Assembly: GCF_038404985.1 (NCBI RefSeq)
Contig: NZ_JBBKBA010000001.1
Location: 2,384,001-2,448,000, forward strand
DNA: 64,000 bases
Direction of reading: 5' to 3'
Source: Ferrovibrio sp. MS7
GTDB lineage: Bacteria; Pseudomonadota; Alphaproteobacteria; Ferrovibrionales; Ferrovibrionaceae
Shown here: positions 32,422-40,889 of the stretch, piece by piece
How positions within the stretch are numbered: position 1 is the stretch's first letter
How the letters are laid out: each line of letters starts with the position of its first letter
Translations under genes and position numbers: made by a program
Notes under the pieces: generated by a model
Seen by the model: only the letters and a program-made list of their open reading frames with translations
What the model was told of the DNA's origin: nothing
Database searches by the model: none

Positions 32422-34035
32422 ATGCTGGGGCCGACGCAGTTCGCGGCCACGCCAAAACCGGCGCTGCCGCACGGTGCGGTGGAACAGCGCCAAGTGGTGA
32501 TCGTGGGCGGCGGGCCGGTGGGGCTTACGGCGGCGCTGGATCTGGCCCGCCACGGCATTGCCGTGCTGCTGCTGGATGACGACGACACGGTCAGCACCGG
32601 CAGTCGCGCCATCTGCTACGCCAAGCGCACGCTGGAAATCTGGGATCGCCTGGGCGTGGCGCAGCCGATGCTGGAACACGGTGTCACCTGGCAGGTCGGC
32701 AAGGTGTTTCATGGCGAGCGCGAGCTTTATCGTTTCGACCTGCTGCCGGAAAGCGGCCATTGCTTCCCGGCCTTTATCAACCTGCAGCAATATCATGCCG
32801 AGTCCGCTCTTGTTGCGGCGGCGCAACGCGAACCGCTGATCGACTTGCGCTGGCGCCACAAGGCTGTTGCCGTGCAGCCGCGCAACGATGGCGCGCGGCT
32901 GAGCATCGAAGCGCCCGATGGCGCCTATGAGATCGACGCCGAGTATGTGTTGGCCGCCGATGGTGCGCGCTCCACCTTGCGCCGCAGCCTTGGCCTCGAT
33001 TTCCACGGCCAGGTATTCGAAGACCGCTTCCTCATCGCCGATGTGAAGATGCAGGCCAGCTTTCCGACTGAACGCTGGTTCTGGTTCGAGCCGCCGTTTC
33101 ATGGCGGCGGCTCGGCCCTGCTGCACAAACAGCCCGACGATGTGTGGCGCATCGACCTGCAATTGGGCCGCGATGCCGACCCGGAAATCGAACGCCAGCC
33201 GGAGCGCGTGCTGCCGCGTCTGCGCCAGATGCTGGGGCCGGCGGCGCGGTTCGAACTGGAATGGGTCAGCGTCTACACGTTTCAATGCCGCCGGCTGGAG
33301 CGTTTCCGCCATGGCCGGGTATTCTTCATCGGCGATGCCGCGCACCAGGTTTCGCCCTTCGGCGCACGCGGCGCCAATTCCGGCGTGCAGGATGCCGATA
33401 ACCTGGCGTGGAAGCTGGCGGCTGTGCTGCGCGGCGAGGCGGATGACGCCTTGCTCGACAGCTACGATACGGAGCGCGTGGCGGCGGCGGACGAGAATAT
33501 CCTGAACTCGACGCGCTCGACCGATTTCATCGCGCCCCAGGGCGAGGCGGCGCGGCTGTGGCGCGATGCGGTGCTCGAACTGGCCGCCAGCCAGCCCTTC
33601 GCCCGCCGCCTGGTCAATTCCGGCCGCCTGTCGCTGCCGACGGCCTATGCCGGTTCAGGCTTTTTCGCGCCGGACGATCCCGGCTTCCAGGCCGGCCCGC
33701 CGCCCGGCGCCCCGGCCCTGGATGCCCCTCTGGAGGATGGTTCCTGGCTGCTCAGCCACTGCCAGGCGGGCCGGTTCATCCTGCTGCGCTTCGGCCCCGG
33801 CGGCCCGGAGGCTCCCCAGGGGATGACCGTCCTGGACCTGCCCACGGACGGAGCGGCGGCCCAGCGGTATGGTGCCCAGGCAGGCAGCGCCTATCTGCTC
33901 AGGCCAGATCAGCATGTGGTGGCCCGCTGGCTGGCGCCGGTTCCGGTGGCGGCGGTCGTTGCGGCCCGGAACCAGGCCCTGGGAGCCGCCACCGGAACCG
34001 GGCAAGAGCCGGGCAGGCTTGCAGGCGAGGGTTGA
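32422..34035 (+). CDS. FAD-dependent aromatic-type monooxygenase
   Basis: A 537-residue flavoprotein of the PHBH-like (UbiH/MhpA) class. The start ATG at 32422 has a GGGAGGA ribosome-binding site. The dinucleotide-binding motif VVIVGGGPVGLTAALDLA is near residue 25, the DG motif YVLAADGARSTLRRSLGL is near 180, and the second FAD motif FFIGDAAHQVSPFGARGANS is near 300. The C-terminal thioredoxin-like domain is Pro/Gly-rich. By family these enzymes hydroxylate phenolic substrates such as 3-(3-hydroxyphenyl)propionate, but no aromatic degradation genes flank it, so its substrate is unknown. Confidence 0.85.
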   Translation: MLGPTQFAATPKPALPHGAVEQRQVVIVGGGPVGLTAALDLARHGIAVLLLDDDDTVSTGSRAICYAKRTLEIWDRLGVAQPMLEHGVTWQVGKVFHGERELYRFDLLPESGHCFPAFINLQQYHAESALVAAAQREPLIDLRWRHKAVAVQPRNDGARLSIEAPDGAYEIDAEYVLAADGARSTLRRSLGLDFHGQVFEDRFLIADVKMQASFPTERWFWFEPPFHGGGSALLHKQPDDVWRIDLQLGRDADPEIERQPERVLPRLRQMLGPAARFELEWVSVYTFQCRRLERFRHGRVFFIGDAAHQVSPFGARGANSGVQDADNLAWKLAAVLRGEADDALLDSYDTERVAAADENILNSTRSTDFIAPQGEAARLWRDAVLELAASQPFARRLVNSGRLSLPTAYAGSGFFAPDDPGFQAGPPPGAPALDAPLEDGSWLLSHCQAGRFILLRFGPGGPEAPQGMTVLDLPTDGAAAQRYGAQAGSAYLLRPDQHVVARWLAPVPVAAVVAARNQALGAATGTGQEPGRLAGEG

Positions 34036-34059
34036 CACCACCCGGTAGCCGTCTATCAC
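34032..34059 (+). promoter_or_regulatory. Promoter of the fabD operon
   Basis: TTGACA (34032-34037, perfect -35) and TATCAC (34054-34059) with a 16-base spacer, just after the monooxygenase stop and about 40 bases before fabD. Confidence 0.6.
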
Positions 34060-34099
34060 TGGCGCCGGTTTTTCGACGCTTCAGAGGGAGTCCGCGGTA

Positions 34100-35059
34100 A
34101 TGACACGCGCCTTTTTGTTTCCCGGCCAGGGCAGCCAGGCCGTCGGCATGGGCAAGGATCTGGCGGGGGCCTTCGCGGCGGCCCGGCTGGTATTCCAGGA
34201 AGTGGACGACGCCCTATCGCAGAAGCTCTCCAGCCTGATGTTCGAAGGCCCGGAAGCCGACCTGACCCTGACCGAGAATGCCCAGCCGGCCCTGATGGCG
34301 GTGAGCGTGGCCGTCGCCCGGGTGCTGGAGCAGGATTTCGGCGTCAACCTGGCGGCCAAGGGCGCCTATGCCGCCGGCCATAGCCTGGGTGAATATTCCG
34401 CGCTCTGCGCCATGGGAGCGATTTCTTTGAGCGACACCGCGAAGCTTTTGAAGCTGCGCGGCCAGTCGATGCAGAAGGCGGTGCCGGTGGGCGAGGGCGC
34501 CATGGCGGCCCTGCTTGGCGCCGAACTGGAGCAGGCGCTGACCGTGGTGGCCGAGGCTGCCCATAATCAAGAGACAGGGCAGAGTGAAATCGTCGGTTGC
34601 GCCAACGACAATGGCGGCGGCCAGGTGGTGATCTCGGGCAAGAAGACCGCCGTTGAGCGTGCCATCGAGGTGGCCAAGACCAAGGGTATCAAGCGCGCCA
34701 TGCTGCTGCCGGTGAGCGCCCCGTTCCATTGCGCCATGATGCAGCCCGCCGCCGATGCCATGGCGGAGGCGCTGGCGAATGCCAATGTGCAGCCGCCGAG
34801 GCTGCCGATCGTGTCCAACGTCACCGCCAAGGGCGAGACCAACCCGGCCGATATCCGCAAGCTGCTGGTGCAGCAGGTGACCGGCCTGGTGCGCTGGCGC
34901 GAGAGCATGCAATGGCTGAAGGGCCAGGGCGTGACCCAGGCCGTCGAGCTTGGCTCGGGCAAGGTGCTGGCCGGCCTGCTGAAGCGCATCGACAAGGATA
35001 TCGAGCCGCTGAGCCTCGGCCAGCCGGCCGAAATCGAAGCCTGGGCCAAGACGGTCTAA
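34100..35059 (+). CDS. fabD: Malonyl-CoA:ACP transacylase
   Basis: Loads malonate onto ACP for fatty acid synthesis. It is 319 residues, with MTRAFLFPGQGSQAVGMG at the start, the nucleophile Ser95 in GHSLGEYS and the catalytic histidine in SAPFHCAMM. It has its own promoter and is followed by fabG after 17 bases. Confidence 0.97.
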   Translation: MTRAFLFPGQGSQAVGMGKDLAGAFAAARLVFQEVDDALSQKLSSLMFEGPEADLTLTENAQPALMAVSVAVARVLEQDFGVNLAAKGAYAAGHSLGEYSALCAMGAISLSDTAKLLKLRGQSMQKAVPVGEGAMAALLGAELEQALTVVAEAAHNQETGQSEIVGCANDNGGGQVVISGKKTAVERAIEVAKTKGIKRAMLLPVSAPFHCAMMQPAADAMAEALANANVQPPRLPIVSNVTAKGETNPADIRKLLVQQVTGLVRWRESMQWLKGQGVTQAVELGSGKVLAGLLKRIDKDIEPLSLGQPAEIEAWAKTV

Positions 35060-35076
35060 CGAAAAGGAAGCCGACG

Positions 35077-35814
35077 ATGTTCGATCTTACTGGCAAGACC
35101 GCGCTGGTCACCGGCGCCACCGGCGGCATCGGCGGCGCCATCGCCGCCGCTTTGCATGCCCAGGGCGCCACCGTGGCGCTTTCCGGCACCCGCGAGGCGG
35201 TGCTGCAGGAAGCCGCCGCGAAGCTCGGGAGCCGTGTGCATGTGCTGCCGTGCAATCTCGCCGATGCCGCCGCCGTGGATGCGCTGATCGGCCAGGGCGA
35301 GGCGGCAATGGGCCAGGTGGATATCCTGGTGAACAATGCTGGCATCACCCGCGACGGCCTCGCCATGCGCATGAAGGACGAGGATTGGCAGAGCGTGCTG
35401 GACGTCAACCTCACCGCCGCCTTTCGTCTGGGTCGCGCCGCGCTCAAGGGCATGATGAAGCGCCGCTGGGGCCGCATCATCTCGATCACCTCGGTGGTTG
35501 GCGTCACCGGCAATCCGGGCCAGGTCAACTATTCCGCCGCCAAGGCCGGCCTGATCGGCTTCTCCAAGTCGCTGGCCCAGGAAGTCGCCTCGCGCAACAT
35601 CACGGTGAACTGCGTCGCCCCTGGTTTCATCGAAACCGCGATGACCGACGCCCTTAATGAACAGCAGAAGACCGCCATCCTGACCAAGGTGCCGGCCGGC
35701 CGGCTGGGCCAGAGCCCGGAAATCGCCTCGGCGGTGGTTTACCTGGCCTCCACGGAAGCCGCCTATGTCACCGGCCAGACCTTGCACGTAAACGGCGGAA
35801 TGGCCATGATTTAG
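35077..35814 (+). CDS. fabG: 3-oxoacyl-ACP reductase
   Basis: NADPH-dependent reductase of the fatty acid elongation cycle, 245 residues. The Rossmann motif TGATGGIGGAI is at 12-22, and the catalytic Ser-Tyr-Lys set lies in ITSVVG and NYSAAKAG (about 139, 152, 156). The typical end is YVTGQTLHVNGGMAMI. The ATG at 35077 is preceded by AAAAGGAAG. The frame is open far upstream, but that is the shadow of fabD. Confidence 0.97.
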   Translation: MFDLTGKTALVTGATGGIGGAIAAALHAQGATVALSGTREAVLQEAAAKLGSRVHVLPCNLADAAAVDALIGQGEAAMGQVDILVNNAGITRDGLAMRMKDEDWQSVLDVNLTAAFRLGRAALKGMMKRRWGRIISITSVVGVTGNPGQVNYSAAKAGLIGFSKSLAQEVASRNITVNCVAPGFIETAMTDALNEQQKTAILTKVPAGRLGQSPEIASAVVYLASTEAAYVTGQTLHVNGGMAMI

Positions 35815-35959
35815 GCCGGAACAGCCGGGGAATCGCCCGGCGGACCGGGGTAACAGGGTGCTTGGAAGCCCCGGCGTTCTATGCTAAGGGAGGCCCCCAA
35901 CTGCCGGCCAGCCTGCATAAGACGGCCCAGGCAGCAACGAAACACAAGGACTTAGGACA

Positions 35960-36196
35960 ATGAGCGACATTGGTGAGCGCGTTAAGAAGATCGTCGTCGA
36001 GCATCTCGGCGTCGAGGCCGAGAAGGTCACTGAGAACGCGAGCTTCATCGACGATCTGGGCGCTGACAGCCTCGACACGGTCGAGCTGGTCATGGCGTTC
36101 GAAGAAGAATTCGGCGTCGAAATCCCGGACGATGCGGCCGAGAAGATCCTCACCGTGAAGGACGCGATCGACTTCATCACCGAGAAGTCCGCCTGA
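35960..36196 (+). CDS. acpP: Acyl carrier protein
   Basis: A 78-residue acidic carrier. The phosphopantetheine attachment Ser37 lies in [10 protein letters not shown]. It is separated from fabG by 145 bases that may contain its own promoter, and has a clear terminator, as expected for this highly expressed gene. Confidence 0.98.
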   Translation: MSDIGERVKKIVVEHLGVEAEKVTENASFIDDLGADSLDTVELVMAFEEEFGVEIPDDAAEKILTVKDAIDFITEKSA

Positions 36197-36231
36197 GGGA
36201 TTGCCGGTTGGCTTCCTGCCAATCGCTTGAG

Positions 36232-36265
36232 CCGGCGCGGGCCACCGCGCCGGTTTCCCGTTTTT
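36232..36265 (+). terminator. Terminator between acpP and fabF
   Basis: The 9-bp GC stem CCGGCGCGG-GCCA-CCGCGCCGG (36232-36253) is followed by TTTCCCGTTTTT. It probably attenuates rather than fully separates acpP from fabF. Confidence 0.85.
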
Positions 36266-36293
36266 ACCAGCATGTTTTAAAAGAGGCTCCGCC

Positions 36294-37571
36294 ATGCGTC
36301 GTGTCGTCGTCACCGGCCTAGGCTTGGTCACGCCGCTGGCTAGCGGCGTTGAAGCCACCTGGACCCGCCTGATCAATGGCGAGTCGGGTCTTGGCCCGAT
36401 CACCCGCTTCGATGCCAGCGAAATGCCGGCGAAGATTGCCGGCCAGGTGCCGCTCAAGGCGGATCACCCGGATCGCGCCGATGCCTTCGATCCCGATCAG
36501 TGGATGGAAGCCAAGGAGCGCAAGCGGGTCGACGATTTCATCGTCTACGGCCTTGCCGCCGCCAAGCAGGCGGTGATCGATTCCGGCTGGGTGCCCCAGG
36601 ATGAAGAACAGCGTTGCCGCACCGGCGTGCTGATCGGTTCCGGCATCGGTGGCCTCAACGGCATCGAAGAAGCGGCGATCACGCTGAAGGAAAAGGGCCA
36701 TCGCCGCATCAGCCCGTTCTTCGTGCCCGGCCGCCTGATCAATCTGGTCTCCGGCCATGTTTCCATTGAATACGGCTTCAAGGGTCCGAACCACGCGGTG
36801 GTGACGGCCTGCTCCACTGGCGCCCACGCCATCGGCGATGCCGCCCGGCTGATCATGCTGGACGATGCCGACGTGATGGTGGCCGGCGGTGCCGAAGCCA
36901 CCATCGGCCCGCTCGGCGTTGCCGGCTTCGCCGCTGCCCGCGCGCTGTCCACCGGCTTCAACGACAACCCGACCGCCGGTTCGCGCCCCTGGGACAAGGG
37001 CCGCGACGGCTTCGTGATGGGCGAAGGTGCCGGCTGCGTGGTGCTCGAGGAACTCGAGCATGCCAAGGCGCGTGGCGCCAAGATCTATGCCGAAGTGGTC
37101 GGCTATGGCCTTTCCGGCGATGCTCACCACATTACCGCGCCGCATGAGAGTGGCGATGGCGCCTTCCGCTGCATGCAGATGGCGCTGAAGCGCGCCGGCA
37201 TGACGCCGGGCGATATCGACTATGTGAATGCGCATGGTACCTCGACGCCGCTCGGCGACGAGATCGAACTCAAGGCCGTGAAGCGCCTGTTCGGCAATGC
37301 CGTCGCCAACCTGTCGATGTCCTCGACCAAGTCGGCTATCGGCCACCTGCTCGGTGCCGCTGGTGCGGTTGAAGCGATCTTCTCGATCCTGGCGATCAAG
37401 ACCGGCACCGTGCCGCCGACGCTCAACCTCGACGATCCCTGCGATGGCGCCGAGGGTATGGACCTGGTGCCGAAGCAGGCGAAGCAGCGCGAGGTGCGTG
37501 CCGCGCTCTCCAACTCGTTTGGCTTCGGCGGCACCAACGCCTCGCTGGTGCTGAAGCGCTACGACGCCTGA
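36294..37571 (+). CDS. fabF: 3-oxoacyl-ACP synthase II
   Basis: Condensing enzyme of fatty acid elongation, 425 residues. The catalytic triad is visible: Cys173 in TACSTGAHA, His in NAHGTSTPLGD (about 315) and His in SAIGHLLGAAG (about 352). The C-terminal NSFGFGGTNASLV gate segment is standard. An AAGAGG-type ribosome-binding site precedes the ATG. mltG follows after 13 bases. Confidence 0.97.
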   Translation: MRRVVVTGLGLVTPLASGVEATWTRLINGESGLGPITRFDASEMPAKIAGQVPLKADHPDRADAFDPDQWMEAKERKRVDDFIVYGLAAAKQAVIDSGWVPQDEEQRCRTGVLIGSGIGGLNGIEEAAITLKEKGHRRISPFFVPGRLINLVSGHVSIEYGFKGPNHAVVTACSTGAHAIGDAARLIMLDDADVMVAGGAEATIGPLGVAGFAAARALSTGFNDNPTAGSRPWDKGRDGFVMGEGAGCVVLEELEHAKARGAKIYAEVVGYGLSGDAHHITAPHESGDGAFRCMQMALKRAGMTPGDIDYVNAHGTSTPLGDEIELKAVKRLFGNAVANLSMSSTKSAIGHLLGAAGAVEAIFSILAIKTGTVPPTLNLDDPCDGAEGMDLVPKQAKQREVRAALSNSFGFGGTNASLVLKRYDA

Positions 37572-37584
37572 TGTCGCGCCCAGA

Positions 37585-38559
37585 ATGATCCGTCTGGTGC
37601 GCCTGCTGCTGGCTTTAGTGCTGGTGGCTGGTGCAGCCAGCGGCGGCGCGCTTCTCTGGTTTCAATCCTGGCTTGATAATCCAGGGCCGCTGAAAGCGCC
37701 GGCCCTGGTGCAGCTGCCGCGCGGCAGCGGCGTCGATGGCATCGCGCTGCGGCTGGAAGCGGCGGGGGCCGTGGGCGACCACCGCCTGTGGCAACTGGCG
37801 GCGCATTGGACCGGCAAGGCGGCTTTGCTCAAGGCCGGCGAATATGCGCTCGAGCCCGGCGACAGCCCGCGCGCCCTGATCGACCGCATCGCGGCGGGCC
37901 GCGTGCATTTCCGCAAATTCACCCTGGTTGAAGGCTGGCGCAGCGCCGAGATCATCCAGGCCCTGGCCCAGGCCGAGGCCTTGCAGGGTGCGGTGGCGCA
38001 GCCGCCGGCAGAAGGCACGCTGCTGCCGGAAACCTATCTCTATACCTGGGGCGATACGCGGCCTGAGCTGCTGCAGCGCATGGCCAAGGCGCGCGACGAA
38101 TTGCTCAATCGCCTGTGGGCGCAGCGGGCGCGCGACCTGCCGCTCGAGACGCCGGCCCAGGCGGTGATCCTGGCGTCGATCATCGAGGCCGAGACACCGG
38201 TGGCCGCCGAGCGCGCCCAGGTGGCTGGCGTGTTCGTCAACCGGTTGCGGCTGCGCATGAAGCTGCAATCCGATCCCACGGTCGCCTATGGCATCACCAA
38301 GGGCTTGACCGAACTCGACCGCCCGCTCAGCCGCGCCGACCTGGCGCAGCCGAGCCCCTGGAATACCTACACGATTGATGCGTTGCCGCCGACACCGATA
38401 AACCATCCCGGCCGCGCCAGCCTCAGTGCGGCGCTCAATCCGGCGGCGACCAAGGCGCTGTATTTCGTCGCCGATGGCAAGGGCGGGCATGTCTTTGCCG
38501 AGACCTACGAACAGCATCTGCGCAACGTGGCCGCCTACCGCGCCAGCCAAGGGCGCTGA
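37585..38559 (+). CDS. mltG: Endolytic murein transglycosylase MltG
   Basis: Cuts nascent glycan strands in the periplasm and helps set glycan length. It is 324 residues with a single N-terminal membrane anchor (LVRLLLALVLVAGAASGGALLW). LysM-like and YceG domains follow, with the catalytic Glu201 in ASIIEAETP and the conserved KLQSDPTVAYG and PSPWNTYTIDALPPTPINHP. It is co-transcribed with fabF. Confidence 0.96.
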   Translation: MIRLVRLLLALVLVAGAASGGALLWFQSWLDNPGPLKAPALVQLPRGSGVDGIALRLEAAGAVGDHRLWQLAAHWTGKAALLKAGEYALEPGDSPRALIDRIAAGRVHFRKFTLVEGWRSAEIIQALAQAEALQGAVAQPPAEGTLLPETYLYTWGDTRPELLQRMAKARDELLNRLWAQRARDLPLETPAQAVILASIIEAETPVAAERAQVAGVFVNRLRLRMKLQSDPTVAYGITKGLTELDRPLSRADLAQPSPWNTYTIDALPPTPINHPGRASLSAALNPAATKALYFVADGKGGHVFAETYEQHLRNVAAYRASQGR

Positions 38560-38613
38560 CCTTCCAGCGGTTTTGCACTGTCATAATAGCTTCATTTGAG
38601 TTCGCGATTTTAT

Positions 38614-38637
38614 TTTCATATTTATCGAAATATGAAA
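38614..38637. promoter_or_regulatory. Perfect palindromic operator overlapping the arsR start
   Basis: TTTCATATTT and AAATATGAAA are separated by ATCG (38614-38637), a perfect 10+4+10 palindrome. It has the AT-rich, 10-bp-arm design of ArsR-family operators. The arsR ATG (38632-38634) is inside the right arm. Confidence 0.85.
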
Positions 38638-38949
38638 ACGACTCAGGCAGTACGCGCCCTGGCGGCGCTGGCACAGGATGACCGGCTGAAACTCTACCGC
38701 CTGTTGGTCAAGGCTGGGCCGCAAGGCATGCCGGCAGGCCAGTTGGCACGCAGCAGCCGCATGCCGGCACCGACGGTCAGTTTCCATCTGGCCAAGCTGG
38801 TGGCGGCGGATCTGGCCTGGAGCCGCAAGGAAGGCCGCTTCGTGATCTATGGCCCGGATATCGCGGCCATGAACCGGCTGCTGGGTTATCTCACCGATGA
38901 ATGTTGCGGCGGCCAGCCGGCATTGTGTTGTCCTCCAGGAGAGCAATGA
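38632..38949 (+). CDS. arsR: ArsR-family arsenic-responsive repressor
   Basis: A 105-residue winged-helix repressor. The DNA-recognition helix is MPAPTVSFHLAKLVAADL, and the N-terminal part RALAALAQDDRLKLYRLL is typical. The metal-binding cysteines are not in the usual helix-3 position; four cysteines cluster at the C-terminus in ECCGGQPALCC, a layout seen in some alphaproteobacterial ArsR proteins. It probably represses itself and the downstream arsC and aquaporin genes and is released by As(III). There is no Shine-Dalgarno; the start codon lies within the operator, so a leaderless mRNA is possible. Confidence 0.88.
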   Translation: MKTTQAVRALAALAQDDRLKLYRLLVKAGPQGMPAGQLARSSRMPAPTVSFHLAKLVAADLAWSRKEGRFVIYGPDIAAMNRLLGYLTDECCGGQPALCCPPGEQ

Positions 38950-38950
38950 G

Positions 38951-39433
38951 ATGAAGAACGTGCTGTTTCTCTGCACCGGCAATTCGGCGCGCAGTATTCT
39001 GGCGGAAAGCCTGATGAATCACTGGGGTGGGGGCCGTTTGCGCGGCTTCAGCGCCGGCAGTTTCCCGAAAGCCGAGCCGCATCCGATGGCCCTGGATCTG
39101 CTGCGTTCCCTGCAGTTGCCGGTGGAAGGCCTGCGCAGCAAGAGCTGGGATGAATTCGCCGTCCCCGGTGCGCCGGCAATGGATTTCATCTTCACCGTCT
39201 GCGATGCGGCGGCCGGCGAGGTCTGTCCGATCTGGCCCGGCAAACCGATCACGGCGCATTGGGGGCTGCCTGATCCGGCGGCGGTGGAGGGCGATGAGAT
39301 GACCCGTCGCGCCGCTTTCCGCGAGGCGTTCCGCCTGTTGGAAAACCGCATCAAGATTTTCGCCAGCCTGCGCTTCGATGATCTCGACCGGAATGCCCTG
39401 ACAGCCGAGACCAAACGCATCGGCCGCGAGTAA
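38951..39433 (+). CDS. arsC: Arsenate reductase (thioredoxin-coupled, LMW-phosphatase fold)
   Basis: Reduces arsenate to arsenite. It is 160 residues. The P-loop CTGNSARS begins at Cys8, and further cysteines in FTVCDAAAGEVC would take part in the disulfide relay of the ArsC2 type. The gene starts 1 base after the arsR stop, with a CAGGAGAG ribosome-binding site. Confidence 0.92.
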   Translation: MKNVLFLCTGNSARSILAESLMNHWGGGRLRGFSAGSFPKAEPHPMALDLLRSLQLPVEGLRSKSWDEFAVPGAPAMDFIFTVCDAAAGEVCPIWPGKPITAHWGLPDPAAVEGDEMTRRAAFREAFRLLENRIKIFASLRFDDLDRNALTAETKRIGRE

Positions 39434-39438
39434 CCCCG

Positions 39439-40119
39439 GTGACGCTCGCCCGCCGACTTGCCGCCGAAGCCCTGGGTAGCGGCCTGCTGCTGGCCGCCGT
39501 GGTCGGTTCCGGCATCATGGCCGAGCGCCTGGCGGGCGGTCAGGTCGGTCTGGCGCTGCTGGCCAATACCCTGGCGACGCAAGGTGCGCTGGTGGCGTTG
39601 ATCCTGGCTTTCGCACCGATCAGCGGGGCGCAGTTCAATCCTGCCGTCAGCCTGTTTCTCGCCCTGCGCGGCTTATTGCCCTGGCCGCATCTGCCGCTTT
39701 ATGCCCTGGCCCAGATTGGTGGCGCCATCCTCGGTGTCTGGCTGGCGCATGGCATGTTCGGCGAGGCGATCTGGCAATGGGGCGTGAAGGCGCGCGCCAC
39801 GCCGGGCGAATGGCTGAGCGAGATCGTGGCGGCTTTTGGCCTGATCCTGACCATCGGTCTGCTCGAGCGCCAGCGACCGGAGGCGATACCCTATGCCGTG
39901 GCCGGCTATATCGGCGCCGCCTATTGGTTCACGGCTTCCACATCCTTCGCCAATCCTGCCGCGGCCATCGCACGCGGCCTGACCGCCAGCTTTTCCAGCA
40001 TCCGGCCCGAGGACGTGCCGGCATTCGTGCTGGCGGAACTGCTCGGCACGCTGCTGGCGGCGGCTGCCGTTGTCTATTTCTGCGGTGCGCGGCGCAGCAG
40101 CCAGTCGGTGAGCGGGTAG
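39439..40119 (+). CDS. aqpS: Aquaporin-type channel (MIP family; probable AqpS-like arsenite exporter)
   Basis: A 226-residue channel with six helices and both NPA boxes, QFNPAVS and FANPAAAIARG. The GTG start lies 5 bases after the arsC stop. Arsenite leaves the cell through AqpS in Sinorhizobium, where the gene also sits in an arsR operon with arsC; no ArsB or Acr3 pump is present here, so this channel probably takes that role. The last 46 bases overlap the 3' end of the SDR gene on the other strand. Confidence 0.85.
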   Translation: MTLARRLAAEALGSGLLLAAVVGSGIMAERLAGGQVGLALLANTLATQGALVALILAFAPISGAQFNPAVSLFLALRGLLPWPHLPLYALAQIGGAILGVWLAHGMFGEAIWQWGVKARATPGEWLSEIVAAFGLILTIGLLERQRPEAIPYAVAGYIGAAYWFTASTSFANPAAAIARGLTASFSSIRPEDVPAFVLAELLGTLLAAAAVVYFCGARRSSQSVSG

Positions 40120-40829
40120 GGCAGGGATTCCAGGATGCGGAGCAAGGCCAGCATGCGCCAGGGGAAGGCAATGCGGCCCTGATCGCGTGCCAGCCCCTTG
40201 GCGATGATGCGCGCGGCGCGTTCGGCATCCATCAGGAACGGCATCGGAAAGCGGTTCTTCGCTGTCATGCGGCTGACCACGAAACCGGGGCAGACGGCGG
40301 AGACGCGCACGCCATGGCGTGCCAGTTGCCCGCGCAGGCTTTCGGCATAGAAGCGGGCGAAGGCCTTGGAGGCGGAGTAGATCGCGGCGCCCGGCATGCT
40401 GACGAAACTGGCCATCGAGGCGATCACCGCGATCTGGCCATGGCCCTGCGCCACCAGCAGCCGTGCCGCCGGGTTCACGGTGTTGAACACGCCATCGATA
40501 TTCACCGCCGCGATGCCGCGCACATGGGCATCGAATTCGTCCCATGACTTGAAGTTGCCCGAGACGCCGGCATTTGCGACCACGAGGTCGAGCGGCATGC
40601 TGGCCTCGATCAATGCTGCCATTGCCTCACGGTCGGTGACGGCGGTTGTATGGCCGCTGGCCTCGGCACCCTTGGCGCTGCAGGCAGCCACCACGGCCTG
40701 CAGCCGATCGGCATCGCGGCCGGTCAGCACCAGGCGCACGCCGGGGGCGGCGTAGTGCAGTGCCATGGCTTCGCCGATGCCGCTGGAACCACCGGTAATC
40801 AGGATATTGCGCGGTGCCGATTCGGCCAT
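40074..40829 (-). CDS. Short-chain dehydrogenase/reductase
   Basis: A 251-residue SDR enzyme. The cofactor motif LITGGSSGIGEAMAL is near residue 9, VVANAGVSG near 85, and the active-site Ser, Tyr and Lys lie in IASMASFVS and YSASKAFA. The end (LLRRAPQK) suggests membrane association like other DltE-type SDRs. The ATG at 40827-40829 fits the family start. It is divergent from the YicC gene and overlaps the aquaporin gene tail-to-tail. Substrate unknown. Confidence 0.88.
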   Translation of the reverse strand: MAESAPRNILITGGSSGIGEAMALHYAAPGVRLVLTGRDADRLQAVVAACSAKGAEASGHTTAVTDREAMAALIEASMPLDLVVANAGVSGNFKSWDEFDAHVRGIAAVNIDGVFNTVNPAARLLVAQGHGQIAVIASMASFVSMPGAAIYSASKAFARFYAESLRGQLARHGVRVSAVCPGFVVSRMTAKNRFPMPFLMDAERAARIIAKGLARDQGRIAFPWRMLALLRILESLPYPLTDWLLRRAPQK

Positions 40830-40889
40830 GGCTTCGCCTCGTTTCCCTGCGATATACTTAGGTTCGCAGATTACCAGGGAGGCGCTTGC

